DNA of 38,876 nt from an uncultured Selenomonadales bacterium (GTDB lineage: Bacteria; Bacillota; Negativicutes; Selenomonadales; Selenomonadaceae), in NCBI GenBank assembly GCA_947165185.1, contig CAMUZL010000003.1, positions 1 to 38,876 of the forward strand. The letters are read 5' to 3'. Below the pieces are notes generated by a model. The model did no database searches. It was not told the origin of the DNA and saw nothing but the letters and a program-made list of their open reading frames with translations. Of the stretch, positions 25,043-35,238 are shown in pieces. Each line of letters opens with the position of its first letter. The first letter of the stretch is position 1. The translations under genes were made by a program, and so were the position numbers.

Positions 25043-28000
25043 ATGAACAATAATTTTGACGATTGGCGAATTTTGCGAACGGCGGACAAGTTTACATTTT
25101 TGTCAATCGGAGCAATCGCGTTTGTGTTCATGCTCGTCATTTTTTTGAACGTAAAATTAATTTTCGAGATGACGTCGAAGCAGACGGAAGAAATCGGGCA
25201 AATGCAACTTGAGCGGATACGAAGCGAGTTGCAGGGGCAACTGACGGATGCCGAACGAACGTTATTGCGGGTGGCGCTGACTTCCGAACAAATGTTGGCG
25301 TCAGGCGAATCGTTGGAAAACATCCGTGCATTTTTTGAGCAGGAACAGCGTGAGCAGAAATTTTCATCAAATGGAGAGTGTTTTAACGTTTACATAGCGA
25401 ATAACGAATGGGCGATAATCCCGACGTTTAAAATACCGGCAGATTATCACGCGACGGAACGTCTCTGGTATAAAGGCGCGGTGACGAATCCGGAAGCGAT
25501 ATATATTTCCGAGCCGTACACGGACGCGATGACGGGCGAAATGTGTTTCACGTTGTCAACGCTTTTATCTGACGGTCAAACAGTGGTCGCTCTTGACGAA
25601 ACGTTTGCGAGTGCGCGTGAATCGGTGATAAAAATGAACGCGGGCAGTAATCGCACGGCGTTAATCGTGACGAAGAGCGGGAAAATTATCGGGCACAAAG
25701 ACATGTCGCTTGTCGGGAAAAAAATTTCGAAAAGTCTGTTGCCCGAATACGAATTGATACTTGAGCGGCTTGTAAATAACCAAACAGATGCAAGTTTTCC
25801 GATGGAGCTGAACGGGCGGCCGAGTATGGTTTTCAGCAGCGCGACGAAAAACGGCTGGTACATGATTTTGGTTGTGGACACGTCGATTTTATACCGTGCC
25901 GATTATTCTCAGTTGGCGGTAACGACGGTGCTGAGCCTGGTTATGTTGGTGGCGATAGTTTTTTTGTATCTCAAAAGTTTAAAAAATCGGTTGCAGGCGC
26001 AGAAAGCGTTGCGAGTAAAAGAAGAATTTTTATCGGGTTTGTCCAGCGAATTGCGGACGCCGTTGCGAAGAATTTTAAAAATATCAGACGCGGGCGAACA
26101 GTTTGCGCAAGTACGGGAATCGGCGTTGCAGTTGTCGGACATGATGGACAATCTGTTTTCATTTTCGACACTTGTAAACGAGCAAAAATCCGAGCGGCAC
26201 ATTGAGGACGACGAAAATTTATCGAAAGGCAGTCGAAAAGCGGTACAGCTGATAATAATCGTTTTGACTATGGCATTGCTGGTGCGTCTCGGAATCAGTT
26301 TATTCACGAATGTCGGTTGGGGCGATACGAAAATGAATCGCGAAGTCGAATCATACGAACACATCTTGTCAAAATGGGTCGTCGAGCAAAAAAGTATCCT
26401 TAGCATGTTCGCGAACACGATAGCGGAGCAGCCGGAAGTTTTGGACGATTATTCGGCGGCGGTGAAATTTTTGGATGGCATTGCGAAAAATTATCCCGAC
26501 ATTTCTGCTTGCTACATGGCGAATCCGTACAAACAACATCAAGTTATCATGAATAACGGCTGGGAGTCTCGCGATCCGAACTGGCAGGTTGCGAAGCGGC
26601 CGTGGTACATAGAGACTGAAAAAAATATTGAAGCGTCGGACAGTTTCACAATCTCGACGCCGTATCTTGACGACAGGACGGGCAAATATTGCGTAACAAT
26701 TTCCAAAGTGGTTTACGGTCACAACGGCGAATTTTTGGGCGTTTTCGGCATAGATTTTTACCTTGAGCGGCTGATAGAAATTTTGGCGAAGAGTTACACG
26801 AGCGACGGATATGCGTTTTTGGTTGACCGCAACGGTGTTATTCTGAATCACCCGCATTTTGATTATCAAATGACGCCAAAACGAATGACGAACATTTCTT
26901 CAACCGAACATCAAGAAGTTTGGGCGAACGGAGCCGATTTTATTTTGACGGATTATCGGGGAAATTTGATGACGAGTGTGGCGCGCAAAGATGAGCTGTC
27001 GAATTTCACGGTCGTTGTCGTGAATAAATGGCGCAACATTTACGGGCAAGTAATTCTGTTTGGCATAATCTTTTTAATAATTTACGCAATCGCTGTGAGT
27101 TTGGTTGTCGCGCTGATAAATCAAATGCTCAAATGGCAAACGGCGGTTCAAGAAAAATTGCAGTCGGCAGTTGATGCGGAGATTTCAGCGGGGCAAGCGA
27201 AGACGCAATTTTTGGCGCAGATGAGTCATGAAATTCGCACGCCGATAAACGCGGTACTCGGCATGAACGAAATGATTTTGCGCGAATCGAAAGACAAAGA
27301 CATCCGCGAATACTCTCAAAACATAGCGAGCGCGGGGCGGACGTTGTTGCACTTGATAAACACAATTCTCGACTTTTCAAAAATCGAAGATGGCAAGATG
27401 CAAATAATTCCCGTGCGTTATGAAACTTTTAACATGATTGACGACCTTGTCAACATGATTTCGGAACGTGCGCACAAGAAAAATTTATCGTTGATAACGG
27501 AAATTTCGCCGGCGTTGCCGCGAAGTCTTTTCGGCGACGACATGCGAATCAAACAAGTAATCACGAACATTTTGACTAACGCGGTCAAATACACGAAGCA
27601 AGGCAAAATTACGCTGACGATTAGCGGGCAACAAGTCGACGCTGAAACTTTTGAAATGTTCGTATCTGTGGCGGACACGGGTATCGGAATTCGCGAAGAA
27701 GATTTGGACAAACTTTTCTTATCTTTCCGCCGTTTGGACGAAGTGAAAAATAAAAATATCGAAGGCACGGGACTTGGCATTTCAATCGTTCAAGAGCTTT
27801 TGAAAATGATGGGCAGTAAGTTGCAGGTGTCGAGCGTCTACGGCGAAGGTTCGGAGTTTTCATTTACGTTGCGGCAAAAAATCATGGACGCGACGGCAAT
27901 CGGGAATTATGACGAACGACCCACGGAGCGCGAAAATCAGCAAGCGGCGGATATAAATTTTGTCCGAGCACCGAAAGCGCGGATTTTGGTTGTGGACGAT

Positions 28001-28798
28001 ACGCCGATGAATCAAAAAGTTTTTAAGGCCTTACTCAAACGCAACGAAATTGTCCCGGATATGGCGGACGGCGGGCAACAATGTTTGGAAATGGCGGCGC
28101 AAAATTTTTATCACATAATCTTTTTGGATCACATGATGCCGGAACTTGACGGTGTGGCAACTCTCAAGCAGCTGAAAAAAATGTCGTTACCTTCCGAAAC
28201 AAAAATAATCGTGCTGACGGCGAACGCGATAACCGGAGCGCGAGAAAAATATTTGCAGGACGGCTTCGACGATTATTTGTCAAAACCGATAGATGTGGCG
28301 GCGTTGGAAAGCATACTATCAAAATATTTGCCGCCCGAATTAACCGTTTCTGACGAATCTGACGACCTTGATAAATACATTACAAATGAAGTTGCAGAAA
28401 ATATTTCGGAGGAAGTCGGCGAAGACGAATTTTCCGCGTCGGAACGTGCACACTTGTTAAAAATTTGTCCCGACATAGATCTGGCGACGGGCTTGGCGAA
28501 TTGCATGGACAGCAAGGAATTTTATATCGAAATGGTGAAAGAATTTTTGAGCGGCGACAAAAGCGGCGAACTCGAAACGGTATTTTTGGCGGAAAATTGG
28601 CGTGAATATCGGGTAATTGTCCACGCTCTCAAAAGCACGTCCCTTGTAATCGGCGCGGTTGAATTCAGCAATCGTGCGAAGTTTTTGGAAATTGCGGCGC
28701 GTGATGAAAATTCGGACGAGGTCAAAGCGAATCATGCGTCATTGATAACCGATTATAAAAAATTGCGGCAGGGATTGAGCGAGTGGGTTGGAGGCTGA
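25043..28798 (+). CDS. Hybrid sensor kinase with two Cache sensors and a dead first kinase module
   Basis: About 1251 aa, with membrane helices near residues 14-35, 291-312, 401-421 and 670-692. The first half has a double-Cache-like sensor, then a lone dimerisation segment (LSSELRTPL) in which the phosphoacceptor His is Ser335, with no ATPase domain. The second half is a full hybrid kinase: a double-Cache-like sensor (SACYMANPYKQH, RPWYIETEK), HisKA with H729 (MSHEIRTPIN), HATPase (NILTNAVKYT, DTGIGI, GTGLGISIV), a receiver with D1029 (FLDHMMPELDG) and HPt with H1194 (HALKSTS). The gene appears to derive from fusion of two kinases. The ATG at 25043 was chosen over TTG 25022, which overlaps pglZ. 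The response regulator follows directly and is the likely partner. Confidence 0.92.
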   Translation: MNNNFDDWRILRTADKFTFLSIGAIAFVFMLVIFLNVKLIFEMTSKQTEEIGQMQLERIRSELQGQLTDAERTLLRVALTSEQMLASGESLENIRAFFEQEQREQKFSSNGECFNVYIANNEWAIIPTFKIPADYHATERLWYKGAVTNPEAIYISEPYTDAMTGEMCFTLSTLLSDGQTVVALDETFASARESVIKMNAGSNRTALIVTKSGKIIGHKDMSLVGKKISKSLLPEYELILERLVNNQTDASFPMELNGRPSMVFSSATKNGWYMILVVDTSILYRADYSQLAVTTVLSLVMLVAIVFLYLKSLKNRLQAQKALRVKEEFLSGLSSELRTPLRRILKISDAGEQFAQVRESALQLSDMMDNLFSFSTLVNEQKSERHIEDDENLSKGSRKAVQLIIIVLTMALLVRLGISLFTNVGWGDTKMNREVESYEHILSKWVVEQKSILSMFANTIAEQPEVLDDYSAAVKFLDGIAKNYPDISACYMANPYKQHQVIMNNGWESRDPNWQVAKRPWYIETEKNIEASDSFTISTPYLDDRTGKYCVTISKVVYGHNGEFLGVFGIDFYLERLIEILAKSYTSDGYAFLVDRNGVILNHPHFDYQMTPKRMTNISSTEHQEVWANGADFILTDYRGNLMTSVARKDELSNFTVVVVNKWRNIYGQVILFGIIFLIIYAIAVSLVVALINQMLKWQTAVQEKLQSAVDAEISAGQAKTQFLAQMSHEIRTPINAVLGMNEMILRESKDKDIREYSQNIASAGRTLLHLINTILDFSKIEDGKMQIIPVRYETFNMIDDLVNMISERAHKKNLSLITEISPALPRSLFGDDMRIKQVITNILTNAVKYTKQGKITLTISGQQVDAETFEMFVSVADTGIGIREEDLDKLFLSFRRLDEVKNKNIEGTGLGISIVQELLKMMGSKLQVSSVYGEGSEFSFTLRQKIMDATAIGNYDERPTERENQQAADINFVRAPKARILVVDDTPMNQKVFKALLKRNEIVPDMADGGQQCLEMAAQNFYHIIFLDHMMPELDGVATLKQLKKMSLPSETKIIVLTANAITGAREKYLQDGFDDYLSKPIDVAALESILSKYLPPELTVSDESDDLDKYITNEVAENISEEVGEDEFSASERAHLLKICPDIDLATGLANCMDSKEFYIEMVKEFLSGDKSGELETVFLAENWREYRVIVHALKSTSLVIGAVEFSNRAKFLEIAARDENSDEVKANHASLITDYKKLRQGLSEWVGG

Positions 28799-28801
28799 CG
28801 A

Positions 28802-30055
28802 ATGCGAAAAATTTTGGTGGTTGACGACGAAAAAATCATGTTGCGAATTGCAACTAAAATTTTGTCAAAAGAATATGAAATACTCTGTGCGAGTTCGGGC
28901 ACGGAGGCAGTCGAGGTATTTCGTCGCGAACAACCCGACATGGTTTTATCGGATTTGTTGATGCCGGGCATGGACGGCTACGAACTTCACCGAATTTTGC
29001 AGGAGCAAAGCGCGGGTGCGGTGCCGATAATTTTCATGACGGCGGACGACAGCGACGCGAGCGAAAGTCGCGGATTTGAGATAGGTGCGGCGGACTACAT
29101 ACGCAAGCCGTTGAAACCTGATGTTTTGATAAGGCGCGTGAAAAATATTTTTGACCGCTTTGAACAAATTCACGGGCTGAAAGAGGCGGCGACGGTTGAC
29201 CAAATGACGGGGCTTTTGAATAAAACTGCGGCTGAACTTACAATTTCCAAACTCTGCGAAACGAACGACGGAGTTTTGTTGGAACTGGACCTTGACAGTT
29301 TCAAACTTGTGAATGATTTGTACGGGCACGCGATGGGCGACAAAATTTTAATCGAATTCGCTAAACTTATCAAAGAGCAGTTGAACGCGGGCGATGTGGC
29401 GGGACGAACTGGCGGCGACGAATTCATAGCGTTTTGTTGCAAAGTTCATGATGAACGAACCATTTTCAAAAAAGCTAGGCTTCTGAACGGTCGTTTGCTG
29501 AAGGCGGCACGAGAACTTTTGGGCGCGGACATGAAAATTTCTTTGGGCGTGTCGGTCGGCGCGGTGTACGTTCCCGACGAAGGCCGAGATTTCGCGCCGC
29601 TGAAGGAAAAAGCAGACAAGGCTTTGTACAAGGTGAAACATTTCGGTAAGCACGGTTGCGCATTTTACGGCGTGGAAAATTTTGACGGTGTGACGACGAA
29701 AAATATTTTGCAAACTCAAATGTTGCTGAGCGAACGCGGAAGTGAGTCGAAAGCGTATATCGTCAACTTCGACCGATTCAAAACGGTTTATCAATTTTTG
29801 TCGCGTCAAAATGAAACGTGTTCCGGCTCAATGAAATTTTTGCAATGCACGTTCGAGACTGAGGACGATGACGAGCGCGAAAAATTTTTGGCGTTGTTGA
29901 CGGCAATATTAAATCGCGGCGATTGTATGACGCAGTACGGACGCGAACAATTTCTGATATTGACGGCGAACGCATATTCTTTCCAAACAAAAATTCAAAC
30001 GGCGTCGGAAAAATTGAGCGGCGAGCTGACGATTGAGCTTGCCGAAAAATTTTGA
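28802..30055 (+). CDS. Response regulator diguanylate cyclase with a degenerate second GGDEF
   Basis: 417 aa. A CheY-like receiver (D51 in MVLSDLLMPGMDGYE, conserved K in 'IRKPLKPD') is followed by a GGDEF domain with intact GGDEF at 204-208 and LELDLDSFKLVNDLYGH. The I-site is absent (NAGD in place of RxxD), so product inhibition is not expected. The last 110 residues look like a worn second GGDEF domain, with NRGDCMTQYGREQF in place of the RxxD...GGDEF region (Y379-F384). It starts 3 bases after the kinase stop and is probably phosphorylated by that kinase's HPt domain; the output would be c-di-GMP. Confidence 0.9.
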   Translation: MRKILVVDDEKIMLRIATKILSKEYEILCASSGTEAVEVFRREQPDMVLSDLLMPGMDGYELHRILQEQSAGAVPIIFMTADDSDASESRGFEIGAADYIRKPLKPDVLIRRVKNIFDRFEQIHGLKEAATVDQMTGLLNKTAAELTISKLCETNDGVLLELDLDSFKLVNDLYGHAMGDKILIEFAKLIKEQLNAGDVAGRTGGDEFIAFCCKVHDERTIFKKARLLNGRLLKAARELLGADMKISLGVSVGAVYVPDEGRDFAPLKEKADKALYKVKHFGKHGCAFYGVENFDGVTTKNILQTQMLLSERGSESKAYIVNFDRFKTVYQFLSRQNETCSGSMKFLQCTFETEDDDEREKFLALLTAILNRGDCMTQYGREQFLILTANAYSFQTKIQTASEKLSGELTIELAEKF

Positions 30056-30059
30056 CGTC

Positions 30060-30104
30060 AAGCCCCACAGTGACGTTAATCACTTTTGCGGGGCTTTTTT
30101 TTTT
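30060..30104 (+). terminator. Intrinsic terminator after the response regulator gene
   Basis: AAGCCCC (30060-30066) pairs with GGGGCTT (30090-30096), with an inner AGTGA/TCACT stem, followed by a long T-run. It separates the signalling genes from the nitrate reductase operon, whose ribosome binding site starts about 20 bases later. Confidence 0.88.
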
Positions 30105-30137
30105 GCTAAAATTTTTTGATAAAAGGAGAGTGATAGC

Positions 30138-33100
30138 GTGGGAAATATTTTCAAGAAGTTAAAATATTTAAGCCCGCTTGAGCGCAACGAACACCAGCAG
30201 ATAAACAAAGGCGGCCGCGAATGGGAGAGCATGTATCGCGATCGTTGGTCGTTCGATAAATGCGTTCGTTCGACGCACGGCGTAAATTGCACAGGCTCAT
30301 GCAGTTGGAATATTTACGTCAAAAACGGTCTTGTGGCGTGGGAAAATCAAGTGCACGATTATCCCGAAACGTCACCGGAAATGCCGGATTTTGAGCCGAG
30401 AGGTTGCCCGCGTGGCGCAAGTTTTTCGTGGTATTTGTGCAGCCCGCACCGAATTCGCTATCCTTATATGCGTGGGGAATTGGCGGAACTGTGGCGAGAG
30501 GTGCGCAAAAAATATCCGACGGCGTTGGCGGCGTGGCAGTCAATCGCGAACGATCCTTCAAAAATGAAACTTTACAAGCAAGCCCGCGGCATGGGCGGTT
30601 TTGTGCGTTCAAATTGGGATGAGGTCAGCGAATTGGTTGCGGCAAGTGTTTTGCATACGGCGCAAAAATACGGTCCCGACAGAATTTTCGGGTTCTCCGT
30701 CATTCCCGCGAAATCGATGCTCAGTTACGCGGGCGGCATGAGATTTATTCAACTTTTGGGCGGCGCGGGTTTGAGTTTTTACGACTGGTACGCGGATTTG
30801 CCTCCCGCCAGTCCGCAAGTATGGGGCGACCAAACCGACGTTCCCGAAAGCAGCGACTGGTTTAACGCGGGCTATATCATCACGTGGGGTTCAAATGTGC
30901 CGCAGACTCGAATGCCCGACGCGCATTTTTTGACGGAAGCGCGCTACAAAGGCACGAAGGTTGTATCAATCGCGCCCGACTATGCCGAGTCGACGGCTGT
31001 CGCGGACACGTGGATAAGTTTGAAAACCGGTTCCGACTCTGCGTTTGCGATGGCAATGGGTCACGTGATTTTGCGCGAATATTATCGGGACAATCCCGCC
31101 GAATTTTTCGTTGACTACGCCCGCAAATTTACCGACTTTCCGTTTTTGGTCACTCTCGCCGAACGCGACGGCAAATATTATCCGAGTCGTTTTCTGAACG
31201 CGAAAGATTTCGGGCGCACGGACAAGCACGCTGAATTCAAACATTTTGTTATCGACGAAAAGACGGGCAAGTTTGTTGTGCCGAACGGAACGATGGGCGA
31301 CCGTTGGGATCGTCAAGATAAATGAAATTTGCGCTCCGAGAATTCGGACACGGGCGAAGAAATAATTCCGAAGTTGTCTATTCTTCGCGAACGTGATGAT
31401 GTTGTCGAATTGATGTTGCCGTATTTTGGAAACGACCGCGGCGAAAAGTCGATGATAAGTCGCGCCGTTCCCGTGAAAAAAATCAAAACTTGTGACGGCG
31501 TGAAGATTGTCACAACTGTTTACGATTTGACGCTTGCGAACTACGGGATTGACACGGGACTTGGCGGCGAATGCGCGTCGAGTTACGAAGATGACACGCC
31601 TTATACTCCTCGTTGGCAAGAAAAATTTACGGGCGTCAAAGCTGAAATGGTAATTCACACGGCGCGGGAATTTGCTGACAATTCTTTGAAAACTCACGGG
31701 CGGACAATGGTAATCATGGGCGGCGGAATCAATCATTGGTTCCACGCTGATGTTATTTATCGTACAATTTTAAATCTGCTGATGATGTGCGGCTGCGAAG
31801 GACGCAACGGCGGCAGCTGGGCACATTACGTCGGGCAAGAAAAATTGCGGCCGATTGAAGGTTGGGCGCGAGTGATGACGGGCACGGATTGGCAAGGCGG
31901 CGCGAAGTTGCAAAATTCAACTTCGTTTTATTATTTTGCAACCGACCAATGGCGCAACGAGGAAATTGACACGGCACCGCTTGTTTCGCCCGACACGACA
32001 CCGCGCTATCGTCACCCTAGCGACTACAATATTATGGCGGCTCGGCTCGGTTGGTTGCCTGCTTATCCGTGTTTCAACAAAAGTGGGCAGAAAATTTTCG
32101 ACGAGGCGACTGCGGCGGGCTTTGAAGGTATCGATGGCATTCGCAAATTTGTGGCGCAGAGTTTGAAAAATCGCACGTTGGAATTTTCATGGGAAGACCC
32201 CGACGCGCCCGAAAATTTCCCGCGTAACTTGTTCATTTGGCGAAATAATTTAATCGGCTCGTCGTCGAAGGGACACGATTACTTTTTAAAATATCTGCTC
32301 GGCACGCGCAACAGTATTTTTGCCGAAGAAGAATCCGTCGTCAAACCGCAAGAAATAAAGTGGCGTGACGAATCCGAAATTTCGGGCGAAGGCGGCGCGC
32401 TGCAAGGCAAGTTGGATTTGTTGGTTGACCTTGATTTTCGTATGGCGGCGTCCGCGCTGTATTCGGATGTGGTTTTGCCGACAGCGACTTGGTACGAAAA
32501 AGACGACCTTTCCTCAACCGACATGCATCCGTTCGTTCACCCGTTTCAAGCGGCGGTGGATCTGATTTGGGAAGCGCGGAGCGATTGGGACATTTTCCGC
32601 ACGTTAGCGAAGGCGGTTTCAAAAGTTGCGACGGAGGCGGAGTTGCCCGTTTACAAAGATGTTTTCGCCGTTCCGATACAGCACGACACGGAAGGCGAGA
32701 CGGCTCAACCCGAAGGCAAAATTTTGGATTGGAGCAAAGGCGACTGCGAACCCGTTCCCGGAAGAAAAACGATGCCCGCGATTGCGATGATTGAGCGCGA
32801 TTACACGAAACTTTATGACAAATGGGTTGCTCTCGGACCCGCGATTCAAAAAGGCAACGGCATGAAAGGACTCGGCTGGGCGTCCGACGATTTGTACGAA
32901 GAAATTCGCACGCGCAACGGCGTTGTCGAAGATAAAAATTTGATTTCTTACGGAATGCCGTCGCTTTACACCGCGAAAAAAGCTTGCGATGCGGTGATGG
33001 GCTTGTCGACGACGACGAACGGAAAAGTTGCAGTTCGTGCTTGGCGCGACCTTGAACGTAAAACTGGCTTGAGCGACTTGACGAAATTGGCGAGTGACCG

Positions 33101-33827
33101 CGAAAGTGAACGTTTTACTTTTGAAATGGTTGCGATACAGCCGCGGGAAACAATCACGTCGCCGACGTTCACGGGCTCGAATCAAAATCGCCGCTACTCT
33201 CCGTTTACCGTGAGCATTGAGCAACTTGTTCCGTTTCGCACGGTAACGGGGCGACAAAGTTTTTATGTCGACCACGAATTAATGTTTGAGTGGGGCGAGT
33301 CGATGAGCGTTTACAAACCGATTCTTGACTTTAAGCCTTTGAAAAATCCGCTTGGGCAGTCGAAAGAAATCACGCTGAAATTTTTGACGCCGCACAATAA
33401 ATGGTCGACGCATTCAATGTATTTCGACAGTCAGCAAATGTTGACTTTGTTCCGTGGCGGGCAAACGGTTTGGCTCAACGAAAAAGATGCGGAAAGTATC
33501 GGCGTGCGCGACAACGATTGGTGCGAAGTTTACAACCGAAACGGCGTTGTCATTTCGCGTGCCGTTGTTTCACCGAGACTTCCACGCGGCGTAATGTTCA
33601 TGTATCACGCGCAAGACCGTCACATCAACGTTCCCGGCTCGAAAATTTCGGGCACACGCGGCGGGACGCACAACACGCCGACGCGAATTCACATGAAGCC
33701 GACGCACATGATTGGCGGCTACGGGCAGTTGAGCTACGGATTTAATTATTACGGGACGACGGGCAACCAGCGCGATATTTATGTCGTGGTGCGGAAGGCG
33801 CAGGAGGTTGATTGGCTTGAAGATTAA
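30138..33827 (+). pseudogene. narG: Nitrate reductase alpha subunit, interrupted by one in-frame TGA
   Basis: Catalytic subunit of membrane-bound nitrate reductase, full length at about 1229 codons, but split by a TGA at 31323-31325 into 395 and about 833 codons in the same frame. The flanking residues RQDK-stop-NLRSENSDTGEE align with the conserved KWNL...TGEE of NarG, so a TGG (Trp) codon has become TGA. Everything else looks functional: the FS0 cluster ligands (HGVNCTGSCSW and RGCPRGASFSW), the Mo-ligand Asp in VPQTRMPDAHF, and the molybdopterin-binding C-terminus with GGTHNTPTRIHMKPTHMIGGY. The GTG start at 30138 has AAGGAG. The second part begins with no ribosome binding site, so it is unlikely to be made alone. 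It could be a true nonsense mutation, a sequencing error, or a read-through stop. Confidence 0.9.
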
Positions 33828-35238
33828 AGCGCAAGTGTCGATGGTGATGAATCTTGACAAATGCATAGGTTGCCACACTTGTTCAATCACGTGCAAAAAT
33901 GTCTGGACGAATCGCGCCGGCGCGGAATACATGTATTTCAACAACGTGGAGACGAAACCGGGTATCGGCTATCCGAAAAATTGGGAAGACCAGGAGCGTT
34001 GGAAAGGCGGTTGGCAAGTCGAAGACGGCGAACTGACTTTGCGGAGCGGCTCAAAGTTGACGCGCATGTTGAAACTTTTTTATCATCCCGAACAGCCCGA
34101 ACTTGACGATTATTATGAGCCGTGGACTTATGATTACGAAACGTTAATCAGCTCTCCTCGAAAAAAACATCAGCCTGTGGCGCGACCGCGTTCGCTGATA
34201 ACTCAACAGCGCATGGAAATCAAATGGGGGCCTAACTGGGGCGACGACCTTGCGGGCGGTGATGATGCGCGTGCGGACGTGAACTTGAAAAAAATCGGTC
34301 AAGAAATTGCGCTTGAATTCAGCGATATTTTCATGAAATATTTGCCGCGAAACTGCAACCACTGCTTAAATCCCGCGTGCGTGGCGGCGTGTCCGAGCGG
34401 CGCGATTTACAAGCGCGAAGAAGATGGCGTTGTTTTGGTGTCGCAGGAAACTTGTCGCGGCTGGCGTCATTGTGTACCGGCCTGCCCGTACAAAAAAGTT
34501 TATTACAACTGGAAAACCAACAAAGCCGAGAAATGCACGTTCTGTTATCCGCGACTCGAAAACGGCTTGCCTTCAGTTTGCACGGATACTTGTGTCGGGC
34601 GCGTGAGGTACATGGGAATTTTGCTTTACGACATGGACGCGGTTTGTGACGCGGCGAAAATTCCCGATGAAAAAATGATTTATGCGAACATGCTGGACCT
34701 TGTCAAAGACCCGAACGATCCTGCGGTTATCGAATCGGCGCGGAAGTCGGGCGTTTCTGAAATGGTTTTGAAGTCTGCGCAAGAGTCGCCCGTTTATCAA
34801 ATCATCAAGCGTTGGAAATTGGCGTTGCCGCTCCACCCCGAATATCGCACTTTGCCGATGGTTTGGTATATTCCGCCGCTCTCGCCAATCGCAAAAAATT
34901 TTGAAGACCGCGTCTATCTGCCGAAGTCCGAGGCAATGCGAATTCCCGTCGAATATTTGGCGGCACTGTTCACGGCGGGCAACACGCGAATAATCGTCGA
35001 GACGTTGCAGAGACTTTTGGACATGCGGGCGGTCATGCGACAAAAAGAAATCGGCGAAACTCTTCCTCAAAATTTGGAATTCGAGCCGCTTGAGTATGAA
35101 AGAATGTATCGACTTTTGGGCATTGCGAAATACGCCGACCGAGTCAAATTGCCTGCGGGACTTCAAGGCAAAACGCATGAAGAGTTGCGCGAACTGCAAG
35201 GTTCGACAGGTTATGCTTGTCCGGGAGGCTGTTGCTGA
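33817..35238 (+). CDS. narH: Nitrate reductase beta subunit
   Basis: Iron-sulfur electron-transfer subunit, 473 aa, that carries electrons from NarI haem to NarG. All four cysteine groups are visible: CIGCHTCSITC, CNHCLNPACVAACP, CRGWRHCVPACP (the Trp marks the 3Fe-4S cluster) and CTFCYPRLENGLPSVCTDTC. The TTG at 33817 gives the standard N-terminus (LKIKAQVSMVMNLDKCIGC) 9 bases after AGGAGG, inside the end of narG (11-base overlap), implying translational coupling. The open frame further upstream is a shadow of narG. It is intact, unlike narG. Confidence 0.95.
   Translation: MKIKAQVSMVMNLDKCIGCHTCSITCKNVWTNRAGAEYMYFNNVETKPGIGYPKNWEDQERWKGGWQVEDGELTLRSGSKLTRMLKLFYHPEQPELDDYYEPWTYDYETLISSPRKKHQPVARPRSLITQQRMEIKWGPNWGDDLAGGDDARADVNLKKIGQEIALEFSDIFMKYLPRNCNHCLNPACVAACPSGAIYKREEDGVVLVSQETCRGWRHCVPACPYKKVYYNWKTNKAEKCTFCYPRLENGLPSVCTDTCVGRVRYMGILLYDMDAVCDAAKIPDEKMIYANMLDLVKDPNDPAVIESARKSGVSEMVLKSAQESPVYQIIKRWKLALPLHPEYRTLPMVWYIPPLSPIAKNFEDRVYLPKSEAMRIPVEYLAALFTAGNTRIIVETLQRLLDMRAVMRQKEIGETLPQNLEFEPLEYERMYRLLGIAKYADRVKLPAGLQGKTHEELRELQGSTGYACPGGCC

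Noticed and set aside
30070-30138. FNR-type or nitrate-regulator site upstream of narG
   Set aside because: Only a half-site-like TTGAT is present; no palindrome and no convincing -35/-10 pair.
31323-31325. TGA read as selenocysteine or as Trp through an altered genetic code
   Set aside because: The position is a Trp in relatives, not Cys/Sec; TGA is the normal stop of many genes here and TGG is used for Trp elsewhere.
31329-33827. Second half of narG as an independent gene
   Set aside because: It begins at a TTG without a ribosome binding site, mid-domain, in the same frame as the first half; it is narG beyond the TGA.
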